Notes under the pieces: model-generated
Database searches by the model: none
The model's input: only the letters and a program-made list of their open reading frames with translations
Told to the model about the DNA's origin: nothing
Shown here: positions 38,239 through 47,061 of the stretch, piece by piece
Layout: every line of letters begins with the position of its first letter
Numbering within the stretch: position 1 is the stretch's first letter
Program-made: the position numbers and the translations under genes
NCBI RefSeq assembly: GCF_000738175.1
Contig: NZ_JFCH01000008.1
Span: 1-64,000 of the forward strand
Source of the DNA: Corynebacterium jeikeium
GTDB taxonomy: Bacteria; Actinomycetota; Actinomycetes; Mycobacteriales; Mycobacteriaceae
Direction of reading: 5' to 3'
DNA: 64,000 nt

Positions 38239-39069
38239 ATGAAGCACCCCGCTTATAGTCAACTACGTCCAGTAACCCCGAACGTCGGCGTCGTTCTCGC
38301 GCCGAACCCCAGCTACGCTGCCCTTGAGGGCACGAACTCCTGGGTGATTAGGGGAGAAAACGACAAAGTATCCGTTGTGGTGGATCCGGGTCCGCAGGAC
38401 GAGGGTCACCTGAATGTGCTGAACACCAAGGCCACCGAGGGCGGTGCGGAGATCGGCGTTGTGCTGCTGACCCACCGCCACGCTGACCACGCCAACGGTG
38501 CTCAGCGTTTCCGCCAGATCTCTGGCGCGCCGGTGCGCGCCTTCGATAAGCAGTACTGCATCGCAGCCGACGAGCTGGAGGACGGGGAGATCATCTCCTT
38601 CGAGGGGCTCACCCCCACCATCGAGGTCGTCCACTGCCCGGGCCACACCTCCGACTGTGTGTCCTTCTTTATCCACTCCAACGGCGGCACCGACGATTCC
38701 GACGTGGAAGGCATCATCACCGGCGATACTCTCGCCGGCCGCCACACCACCATGATCTCCGAGACCGATGGTGACCTGGGGGCTTACCTGGAGACCCTCG
38801 CCAAGCTGCGCGAGCGCGGGCAGGACAAGCCGCTGCTGCCCGGCCACGGCCCGGACCAGCCGAACCTGGCGGAGGTTGCACAGAAGTACATCGATCGCCG
38901 CGAGCAGCGCCTGGAGCAGGTTAAGGAAGCCCTGAAGAAGCTGGGCGATGACGCTTCGGTGAACGAGGTCGTCGATGAGATCTACACGGATGTGGATCCG
39001 GTGCTGCGTAACGCCGCGGCACAGTCCACCCGCGTGACGCTGCGCTTCCTGCGCGGAGACAAGGATTAG
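38239..39069 (+). CDS. metallo-beta-lactamase-fold hydrolase
   Basis: A 276-residue MBL-fold enzyme with the metal motif THRHADHANG, VHCPGHTSDCVSFF, the bridging aspartate in GDTLAG and a C-terminal GHGPDQPN. A helical C-terminal segment (about 215-276) matches the glyoxalase II/LACTB2-like group, whose members act as thioesterases or nucleases. Substrate not known. A strong terminator follows. Confidence 0.85.
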   Translation: MKHPAYSQLRPVTPNVGVVLAPNPSYAALEGTNSWVIRGENDKVSVVVDPGPQDEGHLNVLNTKATEGGAEIGVVLLTHRHADHANGAQRFRQISGAPVRAFDKQYCIAADELEDGEIISFEGLTPTIEVVHCPGHTSDCVSFFIHSNGGTDDSDVEGIITGDTLAGRHTTMISETDGDLGAYLETLAKLRERGQDKPLLPGHGPDQPNLAEVAQKYIDRREQRLEQVKEALKKLGDDASVNEVVDEIYTDVDPVLRNAAAQSTRVTLRFLRGDKD

Positions 39070-39100
39070 TGCAGACTAGCGGAGAGGCTACAGCCGACTG

Positions 39101-39132
39101 AAAAAGCCCGCACCAGCTGGTGCGGGCTTTTT
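39101..39132. terminator. bidirectional terminator
   Basis: AAAAAGCCCGCACCA pairs with TGGTGCGGGCTTTTT. It lies between the convergent MBL hydrolase and glxR genes. Confidence 0.95.
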
Positions 39133-39196
39133 GTGTGCCCTCTATATCTCTACCCGGAGCGTGCAGTTCTAGCGCTGCCCAAAGTGGCGCGCCGCT

Positions 39197-39880
39197 CTAG
39201 CGAGCGCGCTTGGCCAGGCGCTCGGTATCGGAGATAAGCACGGACTTGCCCTCCAGGCGGATCCAGCCGCGGTGGGCGAACTCTGCCAACGCCTTGTTCA
39301 CGGTCTCGCGGGAGGCGCCAACCAGCTGGGCGATTTCCTCCTGAGTCAGGTCGTGGTGCACGCGCAGAGCGGTGCCCTCCTGGGTGCCGAAACGGTTCGC
39401 CAGCTGCAGCAGGGCCTTGGCAACGCGGCCGGGAACGTCCGTGAAGATCAGGTCCGCCAGGGAATTATTGGTGCGGCGCAGGCGGCGGGCCAGCACACGC
39501 AGCAGCTGCTCGGCGATCTCCGGGTGCTCGCTGATCCAGTTGTGCAGCATTGTGGAGTCCATCGTCGCCGCGTGCAGCTCCGTCACGCAGATGGCAGACG
39601 AGGTGCGCGGGCCCGGGTCGAAGATGGACAGCTCGCCGAACATATCGGAGGGGCCCATGACGGTCAGCAGGTTCTCGCGCCCATCCACCGAGTGGCGGGC
39701 GAGCTTCACCTTACCGCTGATGATGATGTACAGCCGATCACCTGGCTCGCCCTCGTCGAAGATGGTGGTGCCACGAGGAAATTTAACGGTATCCAGTTGC
39801 TCAATGAGGGTGCGCACTGCGGTGGGTTCAACACCCTGGAAGATGCCTGCCCTCGATAGTATTTCGGATACTTCTGCCAT
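39197..39880 (-). CDS. glxR: cAMP-responsive global regulator GlxR
   Basis: GlxR is the CRP-family global regulator of corynebacteria. The 227-residue product has the cyclic-nucleotide domain ([40 protein letters not shown], where Arg and Ser-Ser contact cAMP) and a C-terminal helix-turn-helix ([20 protein letters not shown]). I take ATG 39880, giving [16 protein letters not shown] and exactly the 227-residue length remembered for C. glutamicum GlxR; the frame extends 16 codons further. The membrane adenylate cyclase at 60404 is a candidate source of its ligand. Confidence 0.95.
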   Translation of the reverse strand: MAEVSEILSRAGIFQGVEPTAVRTLIEQLDTVKFPRGTTIFDEGEPGDRLYIIISGKVKLARHSVDGRENLLTVMGPSDMFGELSIFDPGPRTSSAICVTELHAATMDSTMLHNWISEHPEIAEQLLRVLARRLRRTNNSLADLIFTDVPGRVAKALLQLANRFGTQEGTALRVHHDLTQEEIAQLVGASRETVNKALAEFAHRGWIRLEGKSVLISDTERLAKRAR

Positions 39881-39936
39881 CCTTAGTTTCACTTCCGTTT
39901 CTGGCATCGCGGTGGCGCGGGTGACCACCTCACCTG

Positions 39937-39952
39937 TGTAGCGTGCATCACG
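39937..39952. promoter_or_regulatory. possible GlxR autoregulatory site
   Basis: TGTAGCGTGCATCACG contains the palindrome GCGTG-cat-CACGC and resembles a degenerate CRP/GlxR site. It lies 57 bp upstream of glxR, in the glxR/nth divergent region. Confidence 0.3.
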
Positions 39953-40093
39953 CTAAATATGTATGGTTCGTCTCTTTTGTTAGATCATACCCAACTATGT
40001 CACAGCACAATTCGGGGTGAAGGTACATTTGAAAATATTATTAGCTGCCGCTTTTGCTCGCAGAACTTCTTTTTCGTCGAAGTGGAAGGTTCT

Positions 40094-40891
40094 ATGACTC
40101 GCCAACCAACCCTGCCGCGCATCGGCGCGCACATCGCCGCGAAGGGCAAGGAAACCCCGCTGGGCCGCAAGCGCCGCGCCCGCAAGATCAACCGCATGCT
40201 CGCCGAGGCCTACCCGGACGCACACTGCGAGCTGGATTTTAACAATCCCCTCGAGCTGCTGGTGGCTACCGTCCTGTCCGCACAGTGCACCGATAAGCGC
40301 GTCAATGCCGTAACCCCGGCACTGTTTCGCCGCTATCCCACCGCCGCCGACTATGCGGAGGCGAACCTCGAGGACGTCGAGCAGCTCATCAAGTCCACCG
40401 GCTTCTACCGTTCGAAGGCCAAGAGCATCGTGGGCCTCGGCCAGGCCATCGTGGAGAAGCACGGTGGCGAGGTCCCCGGCACGCTCGAGGAGCTGGTGAA
40501 GCTCCCCGGCGTGGGGCGCAAGACCGCAAACGTGGTGCTGGGAAACGCTTTCGGCGTGCCGGGCATCACCGTGGATACGCACTTGGGCCGCCTGGCCCGC
40601 CGCTGGAAGCTCACGGAGCACGAAGACCCAGTACAGGTCGAGCGCGACCTCATGGAGCTCATCGAGCGCAAGGAATGGACCCTCTATTCCCACCGGGCGA
40701 TCTTCCACGGTCGCCGAATCTGCCATTCGCGCCGGGCGGCCTGTGGAGCCTGCTTTTTGGCGCGGCAGTGCCCTAGCTTCGGGATGGCGGGGCCGGCTGA
40801 CCCTGAGGTGGCGTCAACAATGATTAAGTCGGACGACCGCGACCACCTATTAGATATGGCGGGGTTTGGGGAAGCAGGCCAGGTAGACTGA
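40094..40891 (+). CDS. nth: endonuclease III
   Basis: Nth removes oxidised pyrimidines and nicks abasic sites. The 265-residue protein has the Hh[13 protein letters not shown] with the catalytic lysine in GRK, the catalytic aspartate in [11 protein letters not shown] and the [4Fe-4S] cysteines in C-x6-C-x2-C-x5-C ([17 protein letters not shown]). ATG 40094 follows GGAAGG. The C-terminal 30 residues are an extension that includes a dispersed motif copy (EVASTMIK). Confidence 0.93.
   Translation: MTRQPTLPRIGAHIAAKGKETPLGRKRRARKINRMLAEAYPDAHCELDFNNPLELLVATVLSAQCTDKRVNAVTPALFRRYPTAADYAEANLEDVEQLIKSTGFYRSKAKSIVGLGQAIVEKHGGEVPGTLEELVKLPGVGRKTANVVLGNAFGVPGITVDTHLGRLARRWKLTEHEDPVQVERDLMELIERKEWTLYSHRAIFHGRRICHSRRAACGACFLARQCPSFGMAGPADPEVASTMIKSDDRDHLLDMAGFGEAGQVD
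40805..40828 (-). repeat. dispersed GACGCC motif, copy 14
   Basis: GAGGTGGCGTCAACAATGAT keeps the AGGTGGCGTCA half but has a poor A tract. It lies in the C-terminal extension of Nth. Confidence 0.5.
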
Positions 40892-40900
40892 TTTCCTGTT

Positions 40901-41620
40901 ATGTCTGCACCTGTCGAACACTCCGCCCGCACGCGCGCGATCATCATCGCGGTCACGCTGGTTGTTGGCATTGCGATTCTTTGCGTGCCGCTGATTGCCG
41001 CGCTGCGCGATGATTCTGCGGACGATGTAGGTGCGCCTACTTCTTCTGTGGAGGAGGACGCCCCTTCGGCCCCAGCGGACGACGGGCCTATCGAGGTAGC
41101 GAACGAGGTCCGCTGCCCAGAAGGTGCAGGCGCGGGCGCGAGTGAAGGTGAGGGCGAAGTCACTGTGAGCCCCGAGGCGGAGCTGAAAGACGTGCACCTT
41201 CCCTGCCTGACAGAGGGCGGTACAGGCAGTGCAGGCAGCGCAGGCGCGTCGCAGACCTCCCTGGCCGAACGCCTGGCGGGCAAGCCTGCGGTCGTGAACG
41301 TCTGGGCCTGGTGGTGCGCCCCCTGCCGTGAGGAACTGCCGGTGGTACAGCAACTCGCCGAGCAGAACCCCGAGTGGAATGTCGTGGGAGTGCACCTGGA
41401 TGCCAAGGGCCAAGCCGGAGCGGACATGCTGCGCGACCTGGAGGTGGATAAACTGCCCAGCTTCCAGGATTCCAACCACACTTTCGACTTCGCGGCGAAC
41501 CTGCCGAAGGTGGTGCCGCTGACCGTGGTCTACAACCCGGACGGCACCCGCGCGCACCTGTACGCGCAGACCTTCCACAGCGCCGAGGAAATGGAAAAGG
41601 CGGTGCAGGAGGTTCTATGA
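40901..41620 (+). CDS. membrane-anchored thioredoxin-like protein
   Basis: The 239-residue protein has an N-terminal signal-anchor (IIIAVTLVVGIAILCVPLI, about 13-31), a Ser/Glu/Gly-rich linker and a TlpA/ResA-type thioredoxin domain with the active site WAWWCAPCREELP. It acts outside the membrane in disulfide exchange or cytochrome maturation; the partner is unknown. Its stop overlaps the start of the Nudix gene (ATGA). The order nth, thioredoxin-like, Nudix, marP is the same as Rv3674c to Rv3671c of M. tuberculosis. Confidence 0.87.
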   Translation: MSAPVEHSARTRAIIIAVTLVVGIAILCVPLIAALRDDSADDVGAPTSSVEEDAPSAPADDGPIEVANEVRCPEGAGAGASEGEGEVTVSPEAELKDVHLPCLTEGGTGSAGSAGASQTSLAERLAGKPAVVNVWAWWCAPCREELPVVQQLAEQNPEWNVVGVHLDAKGQAGADMLRDLEVDKLPSFQDSNHTFDFAANLPKVVPLTVVYNPDGTRAHLYAQTFHSAEEMEKAVQEVL

Positions 41621-42507
41621 CCAGCTCGAATTCGCAGCCGAACACCCACCTAGACCGGTGGCTCGCACGCATGCAAAAGCAGCCAGAACTGCCTTCCAAC
41701 CTGCCCGAATGGCTGCACGACTTCGCCCGCGACTGCCGTGAGGTGGACATCCACCAGTACCTCAACGACTCCGCCCGGATCGTGCCGGAGGTCGACGAGC
41801 ACGGCCGCCCGCCCCGCTACTCGGCGGTGCTGATTCTTCTTTCTGGTGACGCCACCTTCTCCCGCCCCGCCGGAACCACAGGCAGGCAGTCCATCCCCAC
41901 CGACGCAACCATGCTTCTAACCCACCGCGCGCCGACCATGCGCAACCACAGCGGACAGGTGGCCTTCCCCGGCGGGCGTTTGGAGGCAGCCGACGCTGGG
42001 CCGGTGGAGACCGCCCTGCGGGAGGCCGAGGAGGAAACGGGGCTGAACCCGGACACGGTGGAGCCGTTTGCAGTGCTGCAGCCGATCTACATTGATCGCT
42101 CAAATTTCGCAGTGGTGCCCGTGGTGGCGTGGTGGCGTCAACCCCATGCGGTAAGCTGCCCTACAACCGAAAACGACTGGGTCGAGCCCTACCCCCTGGG
42201 CGAGCTGGTAAACCCGGAACGGCGCTTTGAGGTGGGCTTCGCCGGCTGGCGCGGACCGGCCTGGAACCTGCACATCGGCGAGGAAAACCCGCTGGTTCTG
42301 TGGGGCTTCACCGGCGGGGTGATCAGCGCCCTGCTGCGCCGCGCGGGCTGGGAGGAACCGTGGTCCAGCGGCGGCGATAGCGGTGCCGAGGGGCCGTGGA
42401 ACCTTTTCGAAACGCTGGCCGGCTCCGCCAATGGCGAGGCGCTCGGCGAGATGCGGGAAGGGTTCGACAGGGCCAACAAGATGGGCAGGAACGGAGGCGC
42501 ACCATGA
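41617..42507 (+). CDS. Nudix hydrolase, CoA pyrophosphatase-like
   Basis: A 296-residue Nudix protein with the box GGRLEAADAGPVETALREAEEETGL and the preceding HSGQVAFPGG typical of CoA diphosphatases (NudL/YeaB group). A loop between the first strands (SGDATFSRPAGTTGRQS, about 76-95) looks like an insertion and contains a full dispersed motif copy. Overlapping ATGA junctions at both ends indicate translational coupling to the thioredoxin-like and marP genes. Confidence 0.87.
   Translation: MTSSNSQPNTHLDRWLARMQKQPELPSNLPEWLHDFARDCREVDIHQYLNDSARIVPEVDEHGRPPRYSAVLILLSGDATFSRPAGTTGRQSIPTDATMLLTHRAPTMRNHSGQVAFPGGRLEAADAGPVETALREAEEETGLNPDTVEPFAVLQPIYIDRSNFAVVPVVAWWRQPHAVSCPTTENDWVEPYPLGELVNPERRFEVGFAGWRGPAWNLHIGEENPLVLWGFTGGVISALLRRAGWEEPWSSGGDSGAEGPWNLFETLAGSANGEALGEMREGFDRANKMGRNGGAP
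41834..41858 (+). repeat. dispersed GACGCC motif, copy 15
   Basis: CTTTCTGGTGACGCCACCTT matches the consensus with one base missing in the T tract. It encodes L-L-S-G-D-A-T-F in a variable loop of the Nudix protein. Confidence 0.75.
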
Positions 42508-43721
42508 GCGGAGCTACGGGGTCGATGATCCTCGACATTGTGCTGGTGTTCATCTGCCTTGGCGCGGCGATCTCCGGATTCCGGCAGGGCGGGTTTAGCG
42601 CCACGCTGAGCTTCGTCGGGGTGGCTCTGGGCGGCTACTTGGGTCTGAAGCTAATTCCGCTCGCCGTGCACTTTGCCGAGGACAAAGTGCCTGATAGCGC
42701 CAGCGCACGCTTCTTCGCAGCACTGCTCACCGTGACGGTCGTCGTGGTGATCTGCTACGCCATCGGCTCCGGCTTTGGCGCGAAACTGCGGGATAATATC
42801 CGCACGCGGGAGGCTCTAAGGGCGGATTCCGTCGTCGGTTCCATTGTGCAGGTTTTTACAACGCTGCTGATCGTGTGGTTGATCCTCGTGCTGATCGCCA
42901 CCGGGAACGTCGGCGGCTTCGGGAAGACGATCAAGGGAAGCAAGATCCTCGGTGCGGTGGGCAACGCCGCCCCGGTGTGGTTTAAGCAGCTGCCCGCGCA
43001 GACCTCGCAGCTGATCAACGACTCGGGTTTCCCGATGATCGCCGACCCGATGGAGAACCTGCCCACCGCGGAGGTCGATCCGCCGGACAACGCCCTGATG
43101 CGTTCCCCGGCGGTGCAGAACACCCGCGACAGCGTGCTGCGCGTGGTTGGCCAGGCGGAACAGTGCAGCCGCATGCTGCAGGGCACCGGTTGGGTGGTTG
43201 CCGAGGATACGGTGATGACCAACGCGCACGTGGTGGCCGGAACTAACGAGGTCACGCTGATGACGAAGGACGGCCCGCGTGAGGCACGGGTGGTGTACTA
43301 CAACCCGCAGGTGGACATCGCCCTGCTCCGCAGCGAGAACCTGCCCTTTGTGCCGATGAAGTGGGCAGAAGGCGAGGGGCAGCAGGGCCAGGATGCGATC
43401 GTTATGGGCTATCCCAACGGCGGGCCGTTTAAGGCCACCCCTGCGCGCATCCGCGAGAAATTCGTGGTCAGCGGACCAAACATCTACGCGGATGAGCGGG
43501 TGGAGCGCGAGGCGTACTCGCTGCGCGGCTCCGTGGTGCAGGGTAACTCCGGCGGCCCGCTGATCGACAAGGACGGCCACGTGCTGGGAGTCGTGTTCGG
43601 TGCCGACATCAACGAGGAGGATACCGGCTACGCCCTGACCAGGGAAGAAGTCATGAAGCACGTCGGGGACGTGACCTCGCACCAGGGCAGCCCAGCGACG
43701 GGCGCTTGTGTGGCGGACTAG
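42504..43721 (+). CDS. marP: MarP-like membrane serine protease
   Basis: The 405-residue protein has a CvpA-like N-terminal part with four membrane helices (about 7-25, 30-55, 70-90, 112-132) and a periplasmic chymotrypsin-like protease. The catalytic triad is His242 (TNAHVVAG), Asp271 (VDIALL) and Ser349 (QGNSGGP). Cys221 and Cys402 could form the redox-sensitive disulfide known in M. tuberculosis MarP, which supports acid and oxidative resistance by activating a peptidoglycan hydrolase. ATG 42504 overlaps the Nudix stop. Confidence 0.9.
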   Translation: MSGATGSMILDIVLVFICLGAAISGFRQGGFSATLSFVGVALGGYLGLKLIPLAVHFAEDKVPDSASARFFAALLTVTVVVVICYAIGSGFGAKLRDNIRTREALRADSVVGSIVQVFTTLLIVWLILVLIATGNVGGFGKTIKGSKILGAVGNAAPVWFKQLPAQTSQLINDSGFPMIADPMENLPTAEVDPPDNALMRSPAVQNTRDSVLRVVGQAEQCSRMLQGTGWVVAEDTVMTNAHVVAGTNEVTLMTKDGPREARVVYYNPQVDIALLRSENLPFVPMKWAEGEGQQGQDAIVMGYPNGGPFKATPARIREKFVVSGPNIYADERVEREAYSLRGSVVQGNSGGPLIDKDGHVLGVVFGADINEEDTGYALTREEVMKHVGDVTSHQGSPATGACVAD

Positions 43722-43732
43722 CGACTAGCGAC

Positions 43733-44653
43733 TCAAGCGCGCAGGTGCTCGCGGAGTAGTTCCGCGACGCACGGCGGATCCTCCACGTGCGGGTAGTGGC
43801 CCACGCCGTAAAGCACCTTGTGCTCGGCGGTATCGGCCCTCCGGGCGGACTTCTGCGCCAGGGATTCGTCGTAGATCGGATCCATGCTGCCATCCACCGC
43901 CAGCAGCGGCACAGGTGTGGTCGCGGGGAAGGTTCGCTCGAAGCGCATCGCCTCGGGGCGGAAGCGGCTACGGAAAGGCCAGCGCAGGTACTCGCAGGAA
44001 AGGTGGGCCACCTTATCCACCTGCATTGCTTCGCGGCGGAGTGCGGCGCTGCGGAAGTAGGCGTCCGTATCCCTAAAACCCGGGGCCACACCCGCCCTAA
44101 AGATCTTTTCGGCCGCCGCCGCGTTATCGGCCAACAGCTTGCGTTCCGGAAGGCGCGGCAGTTGGGCGGACAGCAGACGGCGAGCGAAGTGCGGCTGCGA
44201 GAACGGCTGGGCCAGGATCCTGCGGAAACGCAGCAGCGGATTGATGGCGGAAAGGGTGACGAAGCTGCGGACGCGCTCCGGGTTGTGAGCCACCAAAGTC
44301 CAGGCAACCATGCCGCCGTAGCCGTGGCCAACGACGGTGGCGGTGGTGTGCCCCAGGCCGCGGATCACCCCGGCCATGTCGCTGGCGGCGGTGGTGAGGT
44401 CGTAGCCGCGCGGGGTCTTATCCGAACGGCCATAGCCGCGCAGGTCCACGGCGGCCAAGCGCAGGTCTTCGCCCGCAAGCTGCTGCATTAGCGGGCGCCA
44501 GTCGAAAGCTCCGCCGCCGAAACCGTGGATCAGCAGCACCAATGGTGCGTTGCGGGGGCCTTGTACGTCTACGCGAAGACGCACACCCCGCGAATGCACG
44601 AAGGTGGCATGCGGGGTGTGCGGATCTACAGCGTGAGAATCTTCGGAAGTCAT
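43733..44653 (-). CDS. alpha/beta hydrolase, EphE-like, lacking the usual nucleophile
   Basis: The 306-residue alpha/beta fold protein has the oxyanion motif LIHGFGGGAFDW and a C-terminal histidine in GVGHYPHVEDP, with an aspartate in LLAVDGSMDPIY. At the nucleophile elbow, however, it reads VVGHGYGGMV, so the position normally held by Ser or Asp is Gly. It converges on marP, as Rv3670 (EphE) does in M. tuberculosis. It may be non-catalytic or use another residue. Confidence 0.78.
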   Translation of the reverse strand: MTSEDSHAVDPHTPHATFVHSRGVRLRVDVQGPRNAPLVLLIHGFGGGAFDWRPLMQQLAGEDLRLAAVDLRGYGRSDKTPRGYDLTTAASDMAGVIRGLGHTTATVVGHGYGGMVAWTLVAHNPERVRSFVTLSAINPLLRFRRILAQPFSQPHFARRLLSAQLPRLPERKLLADNAAAAEKIFRAGVAPGFRDTDAYFRSAALRREAMQVDKVAHLSCEYLRWPFRSRFRPEAMRFERTFPATTPVPLLAVDGSMDPIYDESLAQKSARRADTAEHKVLYGVGHYPHVEDPPCVAELLREHLRA

Positions 44654-44671
44654 CTCAGGCGCGCGGGGGAT

Positions 44672-45181
44672 TTAGGTGTACATTCCCGGGCGGCGCGCGG
44701 AGGAAGAGTTGTTGCCCTTCTGCGGGATCACGGTCTTCAGCTCGCCGACGGACTCGATGGTCTTCTCCGGCTTCTTCACGCCCTTGACCTGCTTCAGGCC
44801 GACCAGAGCCAGGATGGCAACCAGAACCAGCATGAACAGGAAGACGACCAGGAAGGCCGCCCAACGCCACATGAAGGTATCCAGCGCCTCGGCGATGGTG
44901 AAGAAGAGGAAGAAGGAGCTGTAGGCCAGGATGATGGCGGCAGCGCCGAACAGACCCACGCCGATGCCGGCCTTCTTGGCGGAAGTAGCGATCTCGGTCT
45001 TTGCCAGCTCGACCTCGGAACGAACCAGGGAGGAAACCTGCGCGGAGGCATCCTTCACCAGGTCACTGATGCTGGCCTGACCATTGGCATGGCTATCCAC
45101 GTCCGACAGCGGAATAGCATTAACCTTCGGGTTAAAGCTATCGCGGTCGGTGAACATGCCATCGTGATCGTTGTTGCTCAC
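44672..45181 (-). CDS. phage-holin-superfamily membrane protein (DUF1469-like)
   Basis: A 169-residue protein with a polar N-terminus, an amphipathic helix (SDLVKDASAQVSSLVRSEVELAKTEI, typical of this family) and two membrane helices (about 75-95 and 105-130). Function unknown; it is the Rv3669-like partner of the hydrolase gene, 18 bp upstream on the same strand. Confidence 0.72.
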   Translation of the reverse strand: MSNNDHDGMFTDRDSFNPKVNAIPLSDVDSHANGQASISDLVKDASAQVSSLVRSEVELAKTEIATSAKKAGIGVGLFGAAAIILAYSSFFLFFTIAEALDTFMWRWAAFLVVFLFMLVLVAILALVGLKQVKGVKKPEKTIESVGELKTVIPQKGNNSSSARRPGMYT

Positions 45182-45262
45182 TGTTAAAACTCCTGGGGGT
45201 TACACCTAATTGACTCCCCCTAGTTTGCCAGACCACGGGGAAGATTGCGCGCGCGGGTGCAT

Positions 45263-45268
45263 TATTGT
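45263..45268 (+). promoter_or_regulatory. -10 element for a leaderless transcript
   Basis: TATTGT is followed by 7 bases and ATG 45276. Confidence 0.45.
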
Positions 45269-45275
45269 CTTAAAT

Positions 45276-46061
45276 ATGTCTGACAATTCTGCGCAAGACC
45301 CTCTTGCTGGACTGGCCGAACTGCCCGGAGTGCCGGAGGCAGTGGCCCAAGCCAACGACCACCTGGCGCGCCTGCACCGCCACCCCGCTAACCTGCGTGG
45401 CTGGGATGTCACGGGTGCGGAGTCAGTGTTGCGCGGCGCGCGTGCCTCGGCACAACTGGACGGTGGTTCCCCGCGCCTGCCCGAGGACGGCCAGGTGGAG
45501 GACCCGATCTTGGCCGGCGCCCTGCGTGCCGCGGAGCTGCTGGCGCCGGACGGTGTGACGGAGACGGTGACTACCTGGCGGCGCGCCCCGCTGCAGATCA
45601 TCGCGCGCATCAACGCGGTTGCTAGCCCGCAGATGTCCGACCCGGCGTTTCGTCAGAAGGCCGCGGGGGATGCGGAGTTCCTGGTGCCAGGGCGCCCGCG
45701 CCGCTCCACGGATGCGCGACTGCAGCTGCTGGGCAAGTTCATTACCGGTGGTACCAAGGTAAACGCGACGGTGCTGTCTGCGGTGATCCACGGCGAGCTG
45801 CTGACGTTGCAGCCTTTCGCGGACGCCACCGGCGTGACCGCCCGCGCCTGCTCCCGCCTGGCGACCATCGCCACCGGCCTGGATCCGCGCGGCCTGGGTG
45901 TGCCGGAGGTCTGGTGGAACCGTCGGCGCGACGAGTACCAGGCAAAGGCCGAGGGATTCGCCAGCGGCACCCCGGAGGGCGTGGCCGAGTGGATTGTTTT
46001 CCATGCCACGGGCCTGTCCGAGGGCTCGCTGGAGGGCAAGTCGATCGCGGACGCGAAGTAG
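45276..46061 (+). CDS. conserved actinobacterial protein, Fic-like region possible
   Basis: A 261-residue soluble protein. It begins MSDNSAQDPLAGLAELPG and contains LRGARASAQLDGG near residue 55 and GELLTLQPFADATGVTARA, which recall a Fic/DinB-like helical core without a clear HPFxxGNGR motif. It occupies the position of Rv3662c. I do not assign a function. It converges on the phosphatase gene with a 9 bp gap. Confidence 0.6.
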   Translation: MSDNSAQDPLAGLAELPGVPEAVAQANDHLARLHRHPANLRGWDVTGAESVLRGARASAQLDGGSPRLPEDGQVEDPILAGALRAAELLAPDGVTETVTTWRRAPLQIIARINAVASPQMSDPAFRQKAAGDAEFLVPGRPRRSTDARLQLLGKFITGGTKVNATVLSAVIHGELLTLQPFADATGVTARACSRLATIATGLDPRGLGVPEVWWNRRRDEYQAKAEGFASGTPEGVAEWIVFHATGLSEGSLEGKSIADAK

Positions 46062-46070
46062 AAGTAGCCG

Positions 46071-46916
46071 CTAGGCCTCGTCTGAACCTTCCTCGCGCCC
46101 GCGCCACCACATCGCCAGACCGGTCGCGGCAATGCCGAGCAGCGCCAGGGTGGCGCCCGCCCCGGCGATCACCGCTGCCTGCGGGAACAGCGGTTCCGGG
46201 CGGATGAACTGGCGGATCGGCCACTCGGCCTCCGTCGCCTGCTTCTTCAGGGGACGATCCGGGTTCACGGCAACCGGGTTGCCCACCAGCTTCAGCATGG
46301 GGATGTCTGTGGCGGCGTCAGAATAAGCGTAGCTTTTCCCCAGGTCATAGCCGTGTTTGCGGGCGAGCTCTAGGATGCGCTCGACCTTGGCATGCCCCTT
46401 GTTGAAGTGCGTGACGGCACCGGTGAAGCGCCCATCCTTTTCCTCCAGTTCGGTGGCGAACAGGTGGTCCACGCCGAGTTCCTTGGCGATGGGCTGCACC
46501 ATGACGGAGGCCGAGGCGGTCACGATGGCGATACGGTGGCCCATTTTGCGGTGCCATTCGATCAGTTCGCGCGCCTCGGCGTAGATGAACGGGGTGATGA
46601 CTTCCTGCAGGGCGTCTTGGGCGACCTGGCGCAGGGGCTCGGATTCGCGATCCTTGATGATCCTGGTCAGGGCCTCTTTTGTGGATTCCAGGCCCTCCTC
46701 AGAGTGGGTGGAGAGCATGTAGTTGCCCAGCATCGCCATCATCTTCAGCACCTCACCGGTGTTGAGCAGGCCGCGTTCGGCCATCGGGCGGCGGTAGGCC
46801 AGGGATGCCGACGTGTCGATGATGGTCTTATCGAGGTCGAAGATGGCCAAAACTCGCTCTGCGCCCGGTGTGCGCGGTGGGTCCTGGTGCTGAGTCACAT
46901 GCGTCATTCTAGTCAA
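46071..46916 (-). CDS. HAD-IB family phosphatase with C-terminal membrane anchor
   Basis: A 281-residue SerB-like HAD protein. Motif I is FDLDKTIID (about 26-34), motif II is VTASASVMV, a lysine lies in NKGHAKVERI and motif IV is YSDAATDIPML. One hydrophobic helix near 245-268 and a short acidic tail suggest membrane attachment. Related proteins act on phosphoserine or lipid phosphates. It diverges from ssd, as Rv3661 does. Confidence 0.85.
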   Translation of the reverse strand: MTRMTHVTQHQDPPRTPGAERVLAIFDLDKTIIDTSASLAYRRPMAERGLLNTGEVLKMMAMLGNYMLSTHSEEGLESTKEALTRIIKDRESEPLRQVAQDALQEVITPFIYAEARELIEWHRKMGHRIAIVTASASVMVQPIAKELGVDHLFATELEEKDGRFTGAVTHFNKGHAKVERILELARKHGYDLGKSYAYSDAATDIPMLKLVGNPVAVNPDRPLKKQATEAEWPIRQFIRPEPLFPQAAVIAGAGATLALLGIAATGLAMWWRGREEGSDEA

Positions 46917-46976
46917 ATTGCACCACTTATGTCACTCTAATCTTGTTGCGTTTCGGGTTATTCACAGGGTCTAGAC

Positions 46977-46998
46977 CCTTTTTTATGACGCCAACCCG
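46977..46998 (+). repeat. dispersed GACGCC motif, copy 16
   Basis: CTTTTTTATGACGCCAACCC lies in the divergent gap between the HAD phosphatase and ssd, close to a purine/pyrimidine stretch that may hold both promoters. Confidence 0.6.
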
Positions 46999-47061
46999 AC
47001 TTTTCCACAGCCAAAAAATCAGGGGTACTTTTACCAGCGTGCAGCTGGGAGCCTTTGGTTC

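Noticed and set aside
39959..40093. Upstream extension of the nth frame
   Set aside because: The extra 45 residues have no support; GGAAGG sits just before ATG 40094 and the extension lies in the glxR/nth promoter region.
46310..46330. GGCGGCGTCAGAATAAG as a dispersed motif copy
   Set aside because: It encodes the catalytic SDAATD motif of the HAD phosphatase, so conservation of the protein explains it. The YDA-encoding sites near 23716 and 37938 are rejected for the same reason.
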